Shown in pieces: positions 5,707-7,186 of a stretch of DNA of 7,186 nucleotides (its first letter is position 1; each line of letters opens with the position of its first letter). The notes below the pieces were generated by a model. It did not search any database and was not told the origin of the DNA. It saw only the letters and a list, made by a program, of their open reading frames with translations. The stretch covers positions 1 to 7,186 of the forward strand of contig JADZET010000241.1 in the NCBI GenBank assembly GCA_020850375.1. The letters are read 5' to 3'. A program made the position numbers and the translations under genes. This DNA is from Phycisphaeraceae bacterium. Its GTDB lineage: Bacteria; Planctomycetota; Phycisphaerae; Phycisphaerales; Phycisphaeraceae.

Positions 5707-5737
5707 AATCGGCAATCGGCGATCGCACATCGGCAAT
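5707..5737 (+). repeat. Heptad tandem repeat (NATCGGC) upstream of the aminotransferase gene
   Basis: Four consecutive 7-base units, AATCGGC AATCGGC GATCGCA CATCGGC, are followed by AAT. Units one, two and four share ATCGGC exactly; unit three is diverged (ATCGCA). The array is less GC-rich than the surroundings and is preceded by seven T bases. It lies between the HU terminator and the aminotransferase promoter. It may be a binding array for a regulator of the aminotransferase gene or a short interspersed genomic repeat. Confidence 0.6.
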
Positions 5738-5738
5738 G

Positions 5739-5774
5739 AAAAACAACCCCCGGCCGTCGGAGCGGGCCGGGGGT
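5739..5774 (-). terminator. Intrinsic terminator of the HU gene
   Basis: A perfect 10-bp stem, ACCCCCGGCC (5746-5755) with GGCCGGGGGT (5765-5774), has a 9-base loop. On the - strand it is followed by TGTTTTTCATT, a good U-tract. It starts 74 bases after the HU stop codon and separates HU from the aminotransferase gene. Confidence 0.9.
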
Positions 5775-5793
5775 GTGATTTTGCCAGGAAATC
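5775..5793. repeat. GTGATTTT-type dyad box, copy 1 (HU 3' flank)
   Basis: GTGATTTTGCCAGGAAATC. It shares 12 contiguous bases (TGTGATTTTGCC) with the box at 6281-6301 on the other side of the HU gene, in the same orientation, and differs mainly by a two-base deletion in the right arm. It lies directly against the HU terminator stem, in the 3' untranslated region. Confidence 0.5.
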
Positions 5794-5805
5794 AGCCGAG
5801 GAACC

Positions 5806-5832
5806 CTCCGCCGGGCGTCCTGCCGGGCGGAG
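5806..5832 (-). repeat. Inverted repeat just downstream of the HU stop codon
   Basis: CTCCGCC (5806-5812) and GGCGGAG (5826-5832) form a 7-bp stem with a 13-base loop, 16 bases after the HU stop. There is no U-tract. It may stabilise the 3' end of the message ahead of the true terminator. Confidence 0.35.
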
Positions 5833-5847
5833 TTGAAAGCGGTCGTC

Positions 5848-6168
5848 TTAGGCGACGGCTTCCTTGAGGGCCTTGATGGGCCGGATGCGGACGGCCTTGG
5901 AGGCGGGCTTGGCCTTGATCATGATCTCTTCGCCGGTGAAGGGATTGCGGCCCTTGCGCGCCTTGGTGGCGGGCTTCTTCTTGACGACCATCTTGCACAG
6001 GCCGGGGACGGCGAAGACGCCGTTCTTCTTGAGGCTCTTGACGGCGATGTCGGCCAGCTCGGTCAGAGCCGCGTTGACCTGCTTCTTGCTCAGTTGGGTC
6101 TTGTCGGCGATGGCGCTGAAGATTTCGCTCTTGGTCGGGGCTTTCGAGGCGCTCTTGGTCTTGGCCAT
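5848..6168 (-). CDS. HU-family DNA-binding protein
   Basis: A 106-residue histone-like protein that binds and bends DNA as a dimer and helps organise the nucleoid. Helical N-terminal half: TKSEIFSAIADKTQLSKKQVNAALTELADIAVKSLKKNG in family register at about 12-50, then the beta region VFAVPGLCKM. The signature arm RKGRNPFTGEEIMI (71-84) contains the Asn75-Pro76 pair whose proline intercalates into DNA, and ASKAVRIRPIKALKEAV (89-105) closes the fold. It exceeds the usual 90 residues by a Lys/Ser/Ala-rich N-terminal extension of about 11 residues. The start at 6168 is chosen because AGGAG (6179-6183) lies 10 bases upstream; the frame stays open to 6591 but the upstream translation resembles no protein. 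It is divergent from dnaK, with its own promoter candidate and terminator. Family firm; which HU paralogue is unknown. Confidence 0.92.
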   Translation of the reverse strand: MAKTKSASKAPTKSEIFSAIADKTQLSKKQVNAALTELADIAVKSLKKNGVFAVPGLCKMVVKKKPATKARKGRNPFTGEEIMIKAKPASKAVRIRPIKALKEAVA

Positions 6169-6239
6169 GGATTTGTTTCTCCTAATGCGAAACAGAAAGG
6201 GTTGTGCGGGCTGCTCCTGGCGGAACAGGTCTGACCGAG

Positions 6240-6259
6240 GGATTTTCAGCGGAAAATCC
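6240..6259. repeat. GATTTT-type dyad box, copy 2 (HU leader)
   Basis: GGATTTTC (6240-6247), AGCG, GAAAATCC (6252-6259): a perfect 8-bp inverted repeat with a 4-base centre. If the HU transcript starts near 6277, this would be a stem-loop about 18-37 nt into the message; as DNA it could be an operator. Confidence 0.5.
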
Positions 6260-6280
6260 GGATGTTCCCGATCATGGGTT

Positions 6281-6301
6281 GTGATTTTGCCTGGAAAAAT
6301 C
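6281..6301. repeat. GTGATTTT-type dyad box, copy 3 (over the HU -10)
   Basis: GTGATTTTGCC-T-GGAAAAATC. The two arms from 6283 to 6301 pair at eight of nine positions around the central T. It overlaps the predicted HU -10 (6284-6289), the expected place for a repressor site. Confidence 0.5.
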
Positions 6302-6312
6302 GGGGATTTCAA
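6284..6312 (-). promoter_or_regulatory. Candidate sigma-70-type promoter of the HU gene
   Basis: The - strand has TTGAAA (6312-6307, five of six to consensus), 17 bases, then CAAAAT (6289-6284, four of six). The start would be near 6277, giving a leader of about 109 nt with dyad copy 2 inside it. Spacing and matches are the best sigma-70-type pair seen in the HU-dnaK spacer. Confidence 0.5.
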
Positions 6313-6421
6313 GCGCGGCCGACGGAATTTCCGGGGCTGGGGATAACCTCGGCCCGGCCGGCATGACGGCGGAATGGTTTTTCCGCTGGCCGAGATGGGT
6401 CCGAACCCCGCCTCCGTGGCT

Positions 6422-6434
6422 TGCCAAATTGGCA
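6422..6434. promoter_or_regulatory. Palindrome upstream of dnaK, candidate regulator site
   Basis: TGCCAA-A-TTGGCA is a perfect 6-1-6 palindrome, and flanking bases extend the symmetry to 6419-6437 with one T-G mismatch. Its centre is about 116 bases upstream of the predicted dnaK sigma-54 start, within enhancer range, and about 150 bases upstream of the HU start. TTGGC-type palindromes are common operators for several regulator families, so the protein cannot be named. Confidence 0.4.
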
Positions 6435-6485
6435 GGCGGACGGGGAAGTTGGCTGCGGCTGGCAGGCGCTGGGGGGGCGTAAGTC

Positions 6486-6506
6486 GTGATTTTTCCGAGG
6501 AAAAGC
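6486..6506. repeat. GTGATTTT-type dyad box, copy 4 (upstream of dnaK)
   Basis: GTGATTTTTCC-GA-GGAAAAGC. TTTTCC and GGAAAA (6491-6496 and 6499-6504) are perfect inverted 6-mers around GA. It ends 11 bases before the -24 element of the dnaK promoter candidate and begins with the same GTGATTTT as copies 1 and 3. Confidence 0.45.
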
Positions 6507-6517
6507 TGGGTTTTACG

Positions 6518-6532
6518 TGGCACTGGCTTTGC
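6518..6532 (+). promoter_or_regulatory. Sigma-54-like -24/-12 promoter upstream of dnaK
   Basis: TGGCAC-TGGCT-TTGC has every invariant base of the sigma-54 core at the right 12-bp GG-to-GC step; only the G after CAC and the final A/T differ from the full consensus. The start would be near 6544, 74 bases before the dnaK ATG. It matches the - strand promoter at 4119-4134 at 13 of 15 positions. A competing reading is a sigma-70-type promoter, TTGCCA (6529-6534) with TATGCA (6553-6558) at 18 bases. No CIRCE element is present. Confidence 0.5.
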
Positions 6533-6614
6533 CATGCCCCGGTGGGGACCCTTATGCACTGGCCAGACGCGGCGTCGAGAGCCGCCCCCAAGGCCCCCGG
6601 AAATGAGGCTTTGA

Positions 6615-7186
<572 letters not shown>

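Noticed and set aside
5719..5726. GCGATCGC octamer resembling the cyanobacterial HIP1 palindrome
   Set aside because: A single copy formed by the diverged heptad unit; nothing else in the window suggests a cyanobacterium or a HIP1-rich genome.
4553..5836. A 427-codon open frame on the + strand across the aminotransferase gene
   Set aside because: Mirror frame of a confident class III aminotransferase; the translation is Gly/Ala/Val/Asp-rich without motifs and lacks a ribosome site.

Overview
The window is GC-rich throughout. Its genes look like those of a free-living Gram-negative-type bacterium, most likely a member of the Planctomycetota and possibly of class Phycisphaerae. That placement is an inference from the mix of genes and their sequence flavour: a RicT/YaaT protein with a long Gly/Pro/Arg tail, an HU protein with a Lys-rich N-terminus, an orphan diaminopentanoate-dehydrogenase-like enzyme, and a small exported protein with a PEP-CTERM-like tail. 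No 16S gene or other marker confirms it.

Layout, left to right. The 3' part of metF (methylenetetrahydrofolate reductase, + strand) ends at 770. A 238-base spacer with a strong hairpin follows. Next come a + strand pair, a ricT/yaaT-like PSP1 gene (1009-2490) and a dihydrodipicolinate-reductase/2,4-diaminopentanoate-dehydrogenase-like gene (2530-3549), 39 bases apart. A stem-loop at 3574-3597 closes this unit and also closes, with a good U-tract, a - strand unit coming from the right.

That - strand unit is the most unusual part of the window. It has a consensus sigma-54 (-24/-12) promoter at 4119-4134, a 7-codon mini-ORF with a strong ribosome site, a leader of about 200 nt, and an 81-residue exported protein (3662-3907) with a signal peptide and a C-terminal hydrophobic segment followed by Arg-Arg. 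Inverted repeats lie where an enhancer-binding activator would sit.

Further right on the - strand are a class III (ArgD-like) aminotransferase (4316-5581) with a heptad-repeat array in its promoter region, and an HU-family gene (5848-6168) with its own terminator. Divergent from HU, dnaK starts at 6618 and runs off the window. A second sigma-54-like -24/-12 element (6518-6532) precedes dnaK and matches the first at 13 of 15 positions. A family of GATTTT...AAAATC dyads is scattered around HU and upstream of dnaK.

The coding genes are mostly housekeeping: one-carbon metabolism, RNA processing, amino-acid metabolism, nucleoid structure and protein folding. The novelty lies in the non-coding DNA: two sigma-54-type promoters, dyad families that may be operators, and a small exported protein that may belong to a sigma-54-controlled surface-protein regulon.
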